A stretch of 64,000 nt of DNA from Butyrivibrio hungatei NK4A153 (GTDB lineage: Bacteria > Bacillota > Clostridia > Lachnospirales > Lachnospiraceae). Position numbers and translations under genes: made by a program. The notes beneath the pieces are model-generated. The model was given only the letters and a program-made list of their open reading frames with translations, ran no database searches and had not been told where the DNA came from. This document shows positions 50,372 to 58,962 of the stretch, in pieces. How positions within the stretch are numbered: the first letter of the stretch is position 1; every line of letters begins with the position of its first letter. Where the stretch lies: contig NZ_KE384198.1 in the NCBI RefSeq assembly GCF_000424465.1, forward strand, positions 62,001 to 126,000, written 5' to 3'.

Positions 50372-51229
50372 TCATTTTACCAGTATTTTTTTCGCCGACT
50401 CAGTTACAGCCAATCCTCCCTTTCCCGTCTCTTTGACATCTGCAGGCATCTCATTTCCGATTCGTCTCATGCTGTCTATGACATCATCAGGCGAAATAGC
50501 GCTCTTTATCCCTGCAAGAGCAAGCTGTGCAGACGTAGCCGCATTTACAGCTCCGTGAGAGTTTCTTTTTATACAGGGAACTTCCACAAGTCCTCCCACA
50601 GGATCACAGGTAAGCCCCAGCATATTCTTAAGAGAAAACGCGGCTGCATTTGCAATGGCTTCATTATCGCCGCCTTGCAGGTAAACAAGCGCCCCCGATG
50701 CCATCGCCGAAGCCGTTCCGATCTCAGCCTGACATCCACCGTAAGCTCCCGAAATACTCGCGTTTTCACCGATAACTTTACCGATTCCCGCCGCAACATA
50801 GAGAGCGTGAATCAGTTTGTCTTTTGGCACGTCAAAATAATCTTTATAGCTTAGAAGCACAGCCGGCACAACTCCGCACGATCCCGCTGTCGGAGCGGCA
50901 ACTATACGTCTCATGCACGCATTGGATTCGCCCATCTTGATCGCGCGCTCCATGACTTTTCCAAGAAAATCTCCGCATATGTTTTTACCCGAAAGATTAT
51001 ATTCTTCCAGCAGCTTTCCATCACCGCCGCTCATTTTGCTCTGCGACCTCAGATTACCGTCGTACTTTGAATCGGCGTCCTCCATTGCTTCAAGCATCTG
51101 CTCCATTGTCCGCATGGATTCCTCCATACTTACGCACCTGCTCTCCATGTCTGTTTCAAGGACAATTTCCCAGAATTCTTTATCTTTCTCTTTTGCCTGA
51201 CATAATATATCTTCAATAGATTTATACAT
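50372..51229 (-). CDS. sdaAA: L-serine dehydratase, iron-sulfur type, alpha subunit
   Basis: A 285-aa catalytic subunit that deaminates L-serine to pyruvate and ammonia with an oxygen-sensitive [4Fe-4S] cluster. AAPTAGSCGVVPAVL, GAYGGCQAEIGTASAMA and GLTCDPVGGLVEVPC carry the conserved cysteines. The ATG at 51229 has AAGGAGA upstream. The longer frame to 51253 was rejected because it overlaps the beta-subunit gene. It follows sdaAB by 10 nt. Confidence 0.95.
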   Translation of the reverse strand: MYKSIEDILCQAKEKDKEFWEIVLETDMESRCVSMEESMRTMEQMLEAMEDADSKYDGNLRSQSKMSGGDGKLLEEYNLSGKNICGDFLGKVMERAIKMGESNACMRRIVAAPTAGSCGVVPAVLLSYKDYFDVPKDKLIHALYVAAGIGKVIGENASISGAYGGCQAEIGTASAMASGALVYLQGGDNEAIANAAAFSLKNMLGLTCDPVGGLVEVPCIKRNSHGAVNAATSAQLALAGIKSAISPDDVIDSMRRIGNEMPADVKETGKGGLAVTESAKKILVK

Positions 51230-51239
51230 AACAATCTCC

Positions 51240-51899
51240 TTACGCACCTTCAAAATACGTCACTTTCAGAACTCCCTCTATCTTGGTGAGCCACTTTAAG
51301 CCGTCATCGGGAATTTTCTGATCGCACTCAACGACCATAACAGCCTTCCCGCCTCTAAACGAGCGGTAAAGTTGCATAGTTGCTATATTCACAAGCTTAT
51401 GCGACAGCATCGAAGTTACTTCAGACACATGCCCCGGCTGATCGAGGTTATGAACGATAAGCGTCGGATATTCACCCGAAAAGTTCGTATCTATGCCGTC
51501 TATCTGTGCAATGTTGATCTTACCGCCGCCTATTGACTGTGCAACGATGTCTATAGATGCGCCGTTCACACCGTGAAGCACAAGCTCTACAGAATTGGGA
51601 TGCGCATCAACAAGCCTCGCTTCGCCAAATGTTATCTTTATATTTTTCTCTTTTGCAATATTAAAGCTCTCAGATATCCGGTAATCATCCGGCCTCATTC
51701 CAAGAAGTCCCGCAACAAGCGCCTTATCAGTACCATGGCCTTTTCCGGTGTCTTTGAACGAACCGTATAGCAATATCTCTGCCTCTTTGATTTCCTCGCC
51801 AAGAAGCTTCCCCGCAACATACCCTATTCGCACCGCGCCCGCTGTGTGCGAACTTGAAGGTCCGACCATAACGGGACCTATAATATCAAAAATCTCCAT
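51240..51899 (-). CDS. sdaAB: L-serine dehydratase, iron-sulfur type, beta subunit
   Basis: A 219-aa subunit. The N-terminal part contains IIGPVMVGPSSSHTAGAVRIG, the family signature. The C-terminal ACT domain (about 145-219, TLIVHNLDQPGHVSEVTSML) may sense an amino acid. Two-subunit serine dehydratases are usual in Gram-positive anaerobes. It lies 9 nt after nadE, forming a nadE-sdaAB-sdaAA operon. Confidence 0.95.
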   Translation of the reverse strand: MEIFDIIGPVMVGPSSSHTAGAVRIGYVAGKLLGEEIKEAEILLYGSFKDTGKGHGTDKALVAGLLGMRPDDYRISESFNIAKEKNIKITFGEARLVDAHPNSVELVLHGVNGASIDIVAQSIGGGKINIAQIDGIDTNFSGEYPTLIVHNLDQPGHVSEVTSMLSHKLVNIATMQLYRSFRGGKAVMVVECDQKIPDDGLKWLTKIEGVLKVTYFEGA

Positions 51900-51908
51900 A
51901 AATGCACC

Positions 51909-53822
51909 TCATCCTAATGTTTCCAGCTCTTTTAACCACAAAGTCGCGCAAGCATCGCTCGGCATCCTAAGGTCTCCCCTCGGTGACACAGCGACTGAAC
52001 CGACCTTCGGACCGTCAGGCAGACAGCTCCTCTTAAAGTGCTGGGCAAAAAATCTTTTGTAAAAAACCTTCTCCCATTTCAGGATTTCTTCGGAAGAATA
52101 GCTTCCCGCAAAGGCTATGCCTGCAAGGCGGTATATCTTTGCAGGGCTCTGCACAAGCCTTAACATGTGATACAAAAAGAAATCATGAAGCTCGTAAGGT
52201 CCCACAAGGTCTTCCGTTTTCTGCGAGATCTTGCCGTCCTCAGGCGGTAAAAGCTCGGGTGATACCGGCGTATCCAAAATATCACGCAACACTTCGCTCA
52301 ATTTCTCATCACTGCATGTATCAGCATAATAATCCACAAGATGGCGGACCAAAGTCTTTGGAACCGATGCATTTACCGCATACATGGACATGTGATCACC
52401 GTTATATGTCGCCCAGCCAAGGGCAAGCTCAGACAGGTCTCCCGTTCCTATGACTATTCCGTTTACCTGATTTGCAATGTCCATAAGAATCTGCGTGCGC
52501 TCTCTCGCCTGGCTGTTTTCGTAGGTTACATCGTGGTTTTCGTGATCGTGAGCAATGTCTGCAAAATGTCTTTTGACCGCTTCACCGATATTGATCTCTC
52601 TAAGCGTCGCTCCCGTTTCCTTTATGAGGCTGAGCGCATTGTCATAAGTCCTGTCCGTCGTTCCAAATCCCGGCATGGTGACTGCAACGATTCCCCGCCT
52701 ATCCAATTTGAGATAATCAAATGCTTTTACGATCACAAGAAGCGCCAGCGTCGAATCAAGACCTCCCGAGATGCCGATAACAACATTTTTGCATCCGATA
52801 TGTTCAAGCCTCTTTTTAAGTCCCATCGCCTGGATTGTCAGGATTTCCTCGCAGCGCTCGTTTCTCTCTGTTTTTGCAGACGGAACAAATGGCTTTGGCG
52901 CGATGTATCTTGAAACGCTTGTCTCCTCACTTTTTATGTTAAAAGAAATCTTTTTATAAGCTTCCGTCTGTTTCGCACTGTACGTAGTCATGCGTCTTCT
53001 GTCCGCTTCGATAGTTTTCATGTCAAACTCTGAAATTATCATCCCTTCGGAAAAAAGCTCCGACTCCGCAATGATGCTTCCGTTCTCAGACATGATGTTG
53101 TGTCCCGAAAATACCACATCCTGCGTCGATTCGCCAGGGCCTGCCGAAGCATAGACATACGCGCAGCCAAGACTTGCAGCCCGGCTGCTGACAAGGTTTC
53201 TTCTGTATCTGCTCTTGCCAATTATTTCATTCGATGCCGACAGATTTACGATCATCGTCGCGCCGGCAAGACAGTGCTCTGTGCTTGGCGGATTCGGAAC
53301 CCACAGGTCCTCACAGATTTCCGCAGCAATCCTGAGCGCAGGCATTTCATCGCACGTAAAAATAATCCTGCTGCCCACAGAAACTTCTTCACCTTCGATA
53401 TTTATCGCCGTATTCAGCTCTTTTCCCGAATAAAAATGCCTTGCCTCATAGAATTCGTTGTAATTCGGAAGGTGTATCTTGGGCACAATTCCAAGAATCT
53501 TCCCCCTGTTTATTGCCGCCGCGACGTTATAGAGCTTTCCTTCTATCGCGAGCGGAAGTCCGACGAAGACCATCGCATCAATATCTTCTGTGTACTTTGT
53601 TATATCTATGAGCGCAGATTTTGCCCCTTCCAACAATTCGTCCTGTAAAAAGAGATCCTGACAGCTGTAGCCTGTTATGCACAGCTCCGGAAACACAATT
53701 ATCTTTGCGCTTTCTTTTTCAGATTCTTTGATCCATTTCTTAATCTCACCAATGTTATATTGAACATCGGCCACTCTCAAATTCGGCGTGATCGCCGCCA
53801 CTTTAATAAATCCATCTTTCAT
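51909..53822 (-). CDS. nadE: Glutamine-dependent NAD+ synthetase
   Basis: A 637-aa two-domain enzyme making NAD+ from deamido-NAD+. The N-terminal nitrilase-type glutaminase (1-290) has FPELCITGYSCQDLF (catalytic Glu) and AAEICEDLW (nucleophilic Cys). The C-terminal synthetase (about 320-637) has the ATP loop GISGGLDSTLALL and GTGDLSELALGW. The length fits the fused bacterial form. It is the first gene of the operon with sdaAB and sdaAA. A loose TTGATG/-10 region lies near 53875. Confidence 0.96.
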   Translation of the reverse strand: MKDGFIKVAAITPNLRVADVQYNIGEIKKWIKESEKESAKIIVFPELCITGYSCQDLFLQDELLEGAKSALIDITKYTEDIDAMVFVGLPLAIEGKLYNVAAAINRGKILGIVPKIHLPNYNEFYEARHFYSGKELNTAINIEGEEVSVGSRIIFTCDEMPALRIAAEICEDLWVPNPPSTEHCLAGATMIVNLSASNEIIGKSRYRRNLVSSRAASLGCAYVYASAGPGESTQDVVFSGHNIMSENGSIIAESELFSEGMIISEFDMKTIEADRRRMTTYSAKQTEAYKKISFNIKSEETSVSRYIAPKPFVPSAKTERNERCEEILTIQAMGLKKRLEHIGCKNVVIGISGGLDSTLALLVIVKAFDYLKLDRRGIVAVTMPGFGTTDRTYDNALSLIKETGATLREINIGEAVKRHFADIAHDHENHDVTYENSQARERTQILMDIANQVNGIVIGTGDLSELALGWATYNGDHMSMYAVNASVPKTLVRHLVDYYADTCSDEKLSEVLRDILDTPVSPELLPPEDGKISQKTEDLVGPYELHDFFLYHMLRLVQSPAKIYRLAGIAFAGSYSSEEILKWEKVFYKRFFAQHFKRSCLPDGPKVGSVAVSPRGDLRMPSDACATLWLKELETLG

Positions 53823-53860
53823 GTATTCACCTGTATTTCATTAGTTCCGGCTCCATAGCG

Positions 53861-54098
53861 GAGCAATTTTTATCTGATAGGATTTCGTATCATCAAATGA
53901 AAAAGCATTTCGCTCGCGAAATGCTAGCGCGCGAGCGGATTGCGTAAGCAATATATTCCTTACCGCGAGCTGCGCATCCTTGCGGAGCGTTTTTATTGAA
54001 TAGGGAATTTCAAAGAAATTTCCTATTCAATAAAAAAAATGCAGGCAACAGTGTTTTGTCTGACACCATTGTCTGCATTTAATTATAATTATAATTAA
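53861..54098. repeat. Cluster of stem-loops upstream of nadE
   Basis: This gene-free stretch packs several dyads: GCATTTCG-CTCG-CGAAATGC (53905-53924); a 23-bp stem with AAA loop built from TTTTTATTGAATAGG.. and its complement (53990-54038); an imperfect AATGCAG...CTGCATT stem (54038-54079); and the perfect 20-bp palindrome at 54079-54098. A direct repeat GGAGC(A/G)...TTTTTAT occurs at both ends of the first half. No T tract follows the long stem, so it is not a simple terminator. Confidence 0.55.
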
Positions 54099-54142
54099 CT
54101 TCTTCTATGCGTCAATGAAAATCATGAATTCTTCCCTTCAAA

Positions 54143-54179
54143 AAATCTTAAGAAAATTCGACGGTAAATCTTAAGATTT
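54143..54179. promoter_or_regulatory. Palindromic AAATCTTAAG repeats
   Basis: AAATCTTAAGAAAATT (54143-54158) is followed by the perfect 14-bp palindrome AAATCTTAAGATTT (54166-54179). The core CTTAAGAAAATT also occurs at 9399-9410 upstream of the XRE gene. It may be an operator. What it controls is not clear, since the only frame downstream before the toxin gene is eight codons long. Confidence 0.35.
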
Positions 54180-54282
54180 GTCTGCTAACATAGAAAAAGT
54201 CGGCAGTCTTTCTATGACAATTCTAAGACGACGTCTTGGTGAATCGCCAAAATCTACACTTTTCCAAGAAAGGAGTGCTAAG

Positions 54283-54309
54283 TTGAAAAAACGAAAAAAC
54301 CATTTATAG
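54283..54309 (+). CDS. Eight-codon ORF with a good ribosome site (leader peptide or gene remnant)
   Basis: AGGAG, 7-nt spacer, then TTG and MKKRKNHL with a TAG stop that overlaps the first toxin-antitoxin operator. The ribosome site is ideal but the peptide is tiny. It could be a leader peptide or the 5' stub of a gene replaced by the toxin-antitoxin cassette. Confidence 0.25.
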   Translation: MKKRKNHL

Positions 54310-54348
54310 CAAATTTGTTATTGACTCTTATATCAAATTTGTTATAGC
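54306..54348 (+). promoter_or_regulatory. Promoter and twin operators of the toxin-antitoxin pair
   Basis: TTGACT (54321-54326), 16-bp spacer, TATAGC (54343-54348). Two near-palindromes, ATAGCAAATTTGTTAT (54306-54321) and ATATCAAATTTGTTAT (54330-54345), lie 24 bp apart and cover the -35 and -10. This is the expected arrangement for antitoxin autorepression. Confidence 0.65.
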
Positions 54349-54363
54349 ATTAAAGGAGACAAT

Positions 54364-54732
54364 ATGTTTGAAATCATTTTTTATGAAGACGAACACGGAT
54401 ATAGTGATGTAAAAGAATTCATCAATTATCTGCACAAAAATTCGGCAACAAGTAAAGATGCCCGTATTAATTTCAATAAATTAGTTGCATATCTTGATAT
54501 CCTTGAAGAAATGGGAACACGAGTTGGAGCTCCTATTACCAAACATCTTGATGGCGATATCTGGGAATTGCGGCCTTTATCGAACCGAATATTATATGCA
54601 TACTACAAAGACAACACGTTTCTACTTCTCCACCACTTCAAAAAGCAATCTCAAAAAACTCCTCCCCGAGAAATTGAGAAAGCAAAAAAAGAGCTGAAAG
54701 ATTATATGCGGAGGTACAATGCAAATGAGTAA
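54364..54732 (+). CDS. HigB/RelE-type toxin (phage Gp49-like family)
   Basis: A 122-aa protein with the Gp49/HigB pattern: KEFINYLHKNS, LDILEEMGTRVGAPITKHLDGDIWELRPLSNRILYAYYKDN and LLHHFKKQSQKTPPREIEKAKK. Family members cleave mRNA on the ribosome when freed from antitoxin. Gene order is toxin first, as in higBA. AAGGAGA lies upstream and the 3' end overlaps the antitoxin gene by 14 nt. Confidence 0.85.
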   Translation: MFEIIFYEDEHGYSDVKEFINYLHKNSATSKDARINFNKLVAYLDILEEMGTRVGAPITKHLDGDIWELRPLSNRILYAYYKDNTFLLLHHFKKQSQKTPPREIEKAKKELKDYMRRYNANE

Positions 54733-54994
54733 CTGGAAAGAATTTAGACAAGAACTTAATATCACTCCCGAAGAAGAAAAAATAATTGAACTTGAAAAAG
54801 ACCTGCTTCGAACAATGGTCACTATACGCGAAGAGCAAGGCTTATCTCAATCAGAGCTTGCAGACAAATGTAACGTAAAACAACCTGTCATCGCTCGAAT
54901 GGAAAAAGCTGTACACTCCCCTCAAGTCGACAGTCTACTTAAAGTATTGGTCCCATTGGGATACAAGCTCGCAATTGTCCCAATAAAAAAATAA
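54719..54994 (+). CDS. XRE-family antitoxin
   Basis: A 91-aa protein. The C-terminal half is a helix-turn-helix (LSQSELADKCNVKQPVIARMEK) of the HigA/XRE class. The N-terminal half is helical and would bind the toxin. GGAGG just upstream serves either the ATG at 54719 or that at 54725. Binding to the twin sites at 54306-54345 is inferred. Confidence 0.85.
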   Translation: MQMSNWKEFRQELNITPEEEKIIELEKDLLRTMVTIREEQGLSQSELADKCNVKQPVIARMEKAVHSPQVDSLLKVLVPLGYKLAIVPIKK

Positions 54995-55014
54995 TTTCCT
55001 ATTTATAGCACGAA

Positions 55015-55050
55015 CCCCCGATGCCAATAAGCATCGGGGGCTCTTATTAT
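55015..55050 (+). terminator. Terminator after the toxin-antitoxin pair
   Basis: A perfect 10-bp GC-rich stem, CCCCCGATGC / GCATCGGGGG, with a 6-nt loop, followed by CTCTTATTAT. It may also block read-through from buk on the other strand. Confidence 0.85.
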
Positions 55051-55073
55051 AATTGCCAAAGCAAATGTTTTGA

Positions 55074-56138
55074 TCAATATTTCTTTGCTTCCTCTTCGCC
55101 GTTCATAACACGGATAGCGCCCTGTGCAAGTGCAAGAAGCTCATCCTCTCCGGGATATACGGTTACAGGTGCAATCCAATCAACACGTTCTTTGATCTTG
55201 TCTGTGATAACCTGACCATATGCGATACCGCCTGTAAGGATGATCTGATCAACCTTACCCTTAAGAACTGTAGCGCAAGCGCCGATGTTCTTGCAGATCT
55301 GATAGATGAATGCGTCACGGATAAGATTAGCCTTCTCATCGCCCTCTTCGCACATCTTGTTTACTTCTCTCATATCGTTGGTTCCAAGATATGCGTTAAG
55401 TCCGCCGCCACCAACGATTTTCTTTTTCATCTCATCATATGTGAACTTGCCTGAGAAACAAAGATCAACGAGTGCCTTAGCAGGGATGCCGTTAGCTCTC
55501 TCAGGTGAGAATGCACCGTCACCGTTAAGTGCTGCGAATACGTCAACCATCTTGCCGTTCTTGTGAACTCCTGTTGATGTACCGCCACCCATGTGAACTA
55601 CGATAACGCTGATCTCATCATATTTTTTACCGATCTCTTTTGCATATCTTCTTGCAACAGCCTTCTGGTTAAGAGGATGATCGATTGAAACACGCTCAAC
55701 TTCAGGAATACCTGAGATACGTGCAACAGGCTCCATCTCGTCAACAACAACGGGGTCAACTATATATGAAGGAACACCGATCTCATCACCGATCTCTCTT
55801 GCAAGAATACCGCCGAGGTTAGATGCGTGCTGTCCCTGAACACCAACCTTGAGGTCTGCAAGAAGCGCATCTGTACACTCGTATGTGCCGCCCGGAATAG
55901 GTCTTAAGAGTCCTCCTCTTCCTACGATTACGTTGAAAGATTTGATGTCGATGTTTTCTTTTTTAAGGAAATCAAGAATGATGTTCTTACGAAAATCCTT
56001 CTGATCGATGATTGTAGCATACTGATTGATTTCTTCAGTGCTGTGTCTTAATGTTTCCTCTTTTACAAGTGTCTCATCCTCGAAGATGCCGACTTTTGTA
56101 GAAGTTGAACCGGGATTTATAATTAAACTCTTTATCAT
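55074..56138 (-). CDS. buk: Butyrate kinase
   Basis: A 354-aa ASKHA-fold acetate/butyrate kinase that makes ATP and butyrate from butyryl phosphate. [38 protein letters not shown] and [10 protein letters not shown] are family motifs. The length (about 355) fits butyrate rather than acetate kinase (about 400). Together with ptb it forms the terminal butyrate pathway known in Clostridium and Butyrivibrio. AAAGGA lies upstream of the ATG. Confidence 0.95.
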   Translation of the reverse strand: MIKSLIINPGSTSTKVGIFEDETLVKEETLRHSTEEINQYATIIDQKDFRKNIILDFLKKENIDIKSFNVIVGRGGLLRPIPGGTYECTDALLADLKVGVQGQHASNLGGILAREIGDEIGVPSYIVDPVVVDEMEPVARISGIPEVERVSIDHPLNQKAVARRYAKEIGKKYDEISVIVVHMGGGTSTGVHKNGKMVDVFAALNGDGAFSPERANGIPAKALVDLCFSGKFTYDEMKKKIVGGGGLNAYLGTNDMREVNKMCEEGDEKANLIRDAFIYQICKNIGACATVLKGKVDQIILTGGIAYGQVITDKIKERVDWIAPVTVYPGEDELLALAQGAIRVMNGEEEAKKY

Positions 56139-56172
56139 GTTTTTTTCCTTTCACATATTTTTTTATAAGGAA

Positions 56173-56204
56173 CTTCCGCTCTCGGGCTTTGCCCTCGCCG
56201 GAAG
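56173..56204. repeat. Nested hairpin between ptb and buk
   Basis: CTTCCG...CGGAAG encloses GGGC-TTT-GCCC. It is GC-rich in an AT-rich spacer. No T tract follows within a few bases on the minus strand, so it may be a processing or stability element that sets the ptb:buk ratio. Confidence 0.45.
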
Positions 56205-56248
56205 ACGTTCGAACTAGATTCGAAAAAAACTCATCAAGTTCTCTCAGC

Positions 56249-57157
56249 TTATTTATTGGCAACAACTGCTGCAAGTGCGATTGAGTTAACCTTAACCTCA
56301 ACTGAATCCGATCTTGATGTAAGGATTACAGGAGCCTTTGTTCCTGTAAGGATGTTACCGTTCTTAACCTTTGCAAGACGAACGATTGTCTTGTATGTAA
56401 GGTTTCCTGCGTGGATATCAGGGAAAAGAAGGATATCGGCATCACCGACGATCTTTCTGTCAAGAGCGCCTGCCTTGTGCTGAGCAGCCTCGGGATCGAT
56501 AGCAAGATCCATTGAAAGAGGTCCGTCAACGATGCAGTTCTTGATCTCGCCTGCTTCGTTCATCTTTGTAAGCTCTGCTGCCTCAACTGTAACGGGCATT
56601 TTAGGGTTAACTACTTCTACTGCTGCAAGAGGAGCAACCTTAGGGCAATCAACACCGCAAGCTCTTGCTACATCTACTGTATATTCAATGATGACTTTTT
56701 TATCCTCAAGTGTGGGATATGGCATAAATGCAACGTCTGTAAGGAAAAGAAGACGATCGATTCCGGGAATCTCAAACACGCAAACGTGTGAAAGAGGACG
56801 ACCTGTGCGAAGACCAACTTCTTTATCAAGAACGCTCTTAAGGAAATCTCTTGACTCCAATGCACCCTTCATGTAAATGTCAGCCTTTCCGTCGTGTACA
56901 AGAGAAACTGCTGTACGAGCTGCCTCGATGGTATCCTTAACATCGATGATCTCGTAGTCTGCAAGGTTCATTCCAACCTCTGCTGCCTTCTTCTCGATCT
57001 CATCCTTGTCACCAACGAGGATAGAATCAACGATTCCTCTCTCCTTAGCAACCTTTACAGCCTCGAGTACGTGTGTGTCCTGCGCTACGGCAACAGACAT
57101 CTTCTTTTTCTCAGCTGTCTTAAGCTTTGCCAAAATGTCATCAAAATTCTTACTCAT
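56249..57157 (-). CDS. ptb: Phosphate butyryltransferase
   Basis: A 302-aa PTA/PTB-family enzyme that converts butyryl-CoA to butyryl phosphate. KADIYMKGALESRDFLKSVL, GRPLSHVCVFEIPG and DADILLFPDIHAGNLTYK are typical. The ATG at 57157 has GGAGG 8 nt upstream. A frame five codons longer exists but lacks a ribosome site. The promoter is at 57217-57245, and buk follows after 110 nt. Confidence 0.95.
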   Translation of the reverse strand: MSKNFDDILAKLKTAEKKKMSVAVAQDTHVLEAVKVAKERGIVDSILVGDKDEIEKKAAEVGMNLADYEIIDVKDTIEAARTAVSLVHDGKADIYMKGALESRDFLKSVLDKEVGLRTGRPLSHVCVFEIPGIDRLLFLTDVAFMPYPTLEDKKVIIEYTVDVARACGVDCPKVAPLAAVEVVNPKMPVTVEAAELTKMNEAGEIKNCIVDGPLSMDLAIDPEAAQHKAGALDRKIVGDADILLFPDIHAGNLTYKTIVRLAKVKNGNILTGTKAPVILTSRSDSVEVKVNSIALAAVVANK

Positions 57158-57216
57158 TTTAAAAACCTCCAAAAAAATTTATCTTAGATTAAAATATCCA
57201 AAAGCCATATGACAAA

Positions 57217-57245
57217 ATTTTAACACTCAGTATTCATAAATGCAA
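57217..57245 (-). promoter_or_regulatory. Promoter of ptb-buk
   Basis: Minus strand TTGCAT (57240-57245), 17-bp spacer, TAAAAT (57217-57222), about 60 nt before the ptb ATG. Confidence 0.65.
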
Positions 57246-57283
57246 GAATCGGAGCGAGCAAACTCATTAAAAGCCTTATCTTA

Positions 57284-57324
57284 AAAATGACTAATTCCGA
57301 ATCAGAATCGGAATTAGTCATTTT
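57284..57324 (-). terminator. Terminator after the P-loop ATPase gene
   Basis: A perfect 17-bp stem (57284-57300 with 57308-57324) with a 7-nt loop, followed on the minus strand by T and AAG. It starts 3 nt after the stop of the ATPase gene. Confidence 0.9.
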
Positions 57325-57327
57325 GAT

Positions 57328-58308
57328 TTATTCTTCAAATAATTCTCGTATGCTCTGTGGAAGAACTCCTATTATTGAATCTCGATTCTTTCCCTCAAGA
57401 TAATATGGCTTAAGCCTGCTCTTATCATACTTTTTTATTTCACTATCCGAAGTTGCATCAACCAGTAATTGAGTAAAATATCTTTCCCAACTAAAAAAGT
57501 CTCTACTTTCAATATACCTTTCCGGTTCGGCAAGTATACTATCAATGTCCTTTATGTTAATAATTCCTGATTTGAGAATCACCCATTCGAATGATTCAGG
57601 AAAATACATTGTTACATCTTTTCTGCTCTTAGCTATAGCCATTACTTTAGCAATATATGCACCGAATGCAGCTCCATCAGCGATAACAACAACCTGCTTA
57701 TCTTTATCTGCATTTTCAATTTTGCTGACAAAATTCGAATTTCCATCAACACTTATGCAGGCATCTTTTTTACATATCGAAGAAAAAAATTGATACCCCG
57801 ATTTAGAGTCCTCAACCATGACAATCACATCTTTTGAACTCTTCTCGTCCGTGTCCTCATATATCCTATAAAACTCATTATAAATTTTCTCAGGATAATG
57901 ATATTTTCCGGTTGTTCGGATTCCATATATTTCCTTTACGCTATATGGCAAGTTATATAATGGCTGTCTGGTAATCAGAACATAATAATTCGATGTATCC
58001 TGTATTACATCAGCAAACTCTTTAGAATAAATGAATGAATAGTCTTCATCAATAAAAACTATGCTGCCTTGATATGTTTCCATCGCAACTTTCCAAAGGC
58101 TTGTATCTCCGCCAAACACAACACACGGAACATCCGACTGAAGGCGTACTCCACTATCTTTCCCATACCTTGAATATGTCTCAAGAAGCTGAACAAGCGT
58201 TGTCTTTCCGGTTGCGCTGTCCCCTTGAATAACAGTAATATTTCTTCTTATATCAAATTCATATTTTAGTCGCTCTGTCTCGACAATAATATGATGTTTA
58301 TTCTTCAT
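57328..58308 (-). CDS. P-loop ATPase of unknown family, paired with DUF4869
   Basis: A 326-aa protein. Near the N-terminus ITVIQGDSATGKTTL is a Walker A loop and GSIVFIDEDYSF a Walker B-like strand ending in acidic residues. The second half (about 150-326) has VIVMVEDSKSGYQF and QVVVIADGAAFGAYI, strands with an acidic end that resemble a TOPRIM/OLD-like or receiver-like fold, but this is not certain. No helicase or ABC signature is seen. It is 17 nt after the DUF4869 gene and they share a terminator. Confidence 0.6.
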   Translation of the reverse strand: MKNKHHIIVETERLKYEFDIRRNITVIQGDSATGKTTLVQLLETYSRYGKDSGVRLQSDVPCVVFGGDTSLWKVAMETYQGSIVFIDEDYSFIYSKEFADVIQDTSNYYVLITRQPLYNLPYSVKEIYGIRTTGKYHYPEKIYNEFYRIYEDTDEKSSKDVIVMVEDSKSGYQFFSSICKKDACISVDGNSNFVSKIENADKDKQVVVIADGAAFGAYIAKVMAIAKSRKDVTMYFPESFEWVILKSGIINIKDIDSILAEPERYIESRDFFSWERYFTQLLVDATSDSEIKKYDKSRLKPYYLEGKNRDSIIGVLPQSIRELFEE

Positions 58309-58325
58309 ACCCGGATTCCTCTATA

Positions 58326-58763
58326 TCAAACATATTTCAGAGCTGTATGCACGTAATCCTCAATATTATCAATAGTTTTATCCTCATTGATAATTCTGGC
58401 CTTAAAATCTCCGCAATTATCAAAAGGCATATAATACCTTAGGTTCACAGAGACATCTATTCTTCTTCCAATCTCCAAAAGCCACTTGGCACAATTTTCT
58501 CCACAACTTGTAGCATTAAACATAAGATCAGGTCTTTTATAAATGCAAATAAGCGTCTGTAAACCGCCTGACAATCTTTCAGGCGGAATCGGGCCAAGTA
58601 CATCACTCTCGATAAGTTGCCCTCCCTTATAATGCGATTTATCAATATCTTCCATCATCTCAGCAATAAGCGGATCTTCAAACCACTCTTCCCGAAAGTT
58701 AAACCTGAACCATGACGGCCCATGCATCGCTCCTTCAATTTCTCCAAAATAGATATTCAACAT
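58326..58763 (-). CDS. DUF4869 domain protein
   Basis: A 145-aa protein of the DUF4869 type: MLNIYFGEIEG at the start, then FEDPLIAEMMEDIDKS, VLGPIPPERLSGGLQTLICIY and FNATSCGENCAKWLLEIG. No enzyme motif is known. The ATG at 58763 was chosen because it begins the conserved domain and has AGGA upstream. The open frame continues 40 codons further without conserved sequence. The next gene codes a P-loop ATPase, and the pair is probably a functional unit. The gap 58764-58962 has no other gene. Confidence 0.65.
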   Translation of the reverse strand: MLNIYFGEIEGAMHGPSWFRFNFREEWFEDPLIAEMMEDIDKSHYKGGQLIESDVLGPIPPERLSGGLQTLICIYKRPDLMFNATSCGENCAKWLLEIGRRIDVSVNLRYYMPFDNCGDFKARIINEDKTIDNIEDYVHTALKYV

Positions 58764-58962
58764 ATAATTTGTCCTCAGTAAAAATATAATCCATGCAGCT
58801 GTTTTCCGACACGGGGGATACGAAGACATGATCAGAATCATTCCTTTTATCCACGACTTAAACCCTTCATACAAACTGTACATCAGACATCACTCCAGAG
58901 ACACATCTGAAACAGTTTTGTATGCAATACCATAAAAAAAGATACCAGTAACTGTCACCTAC

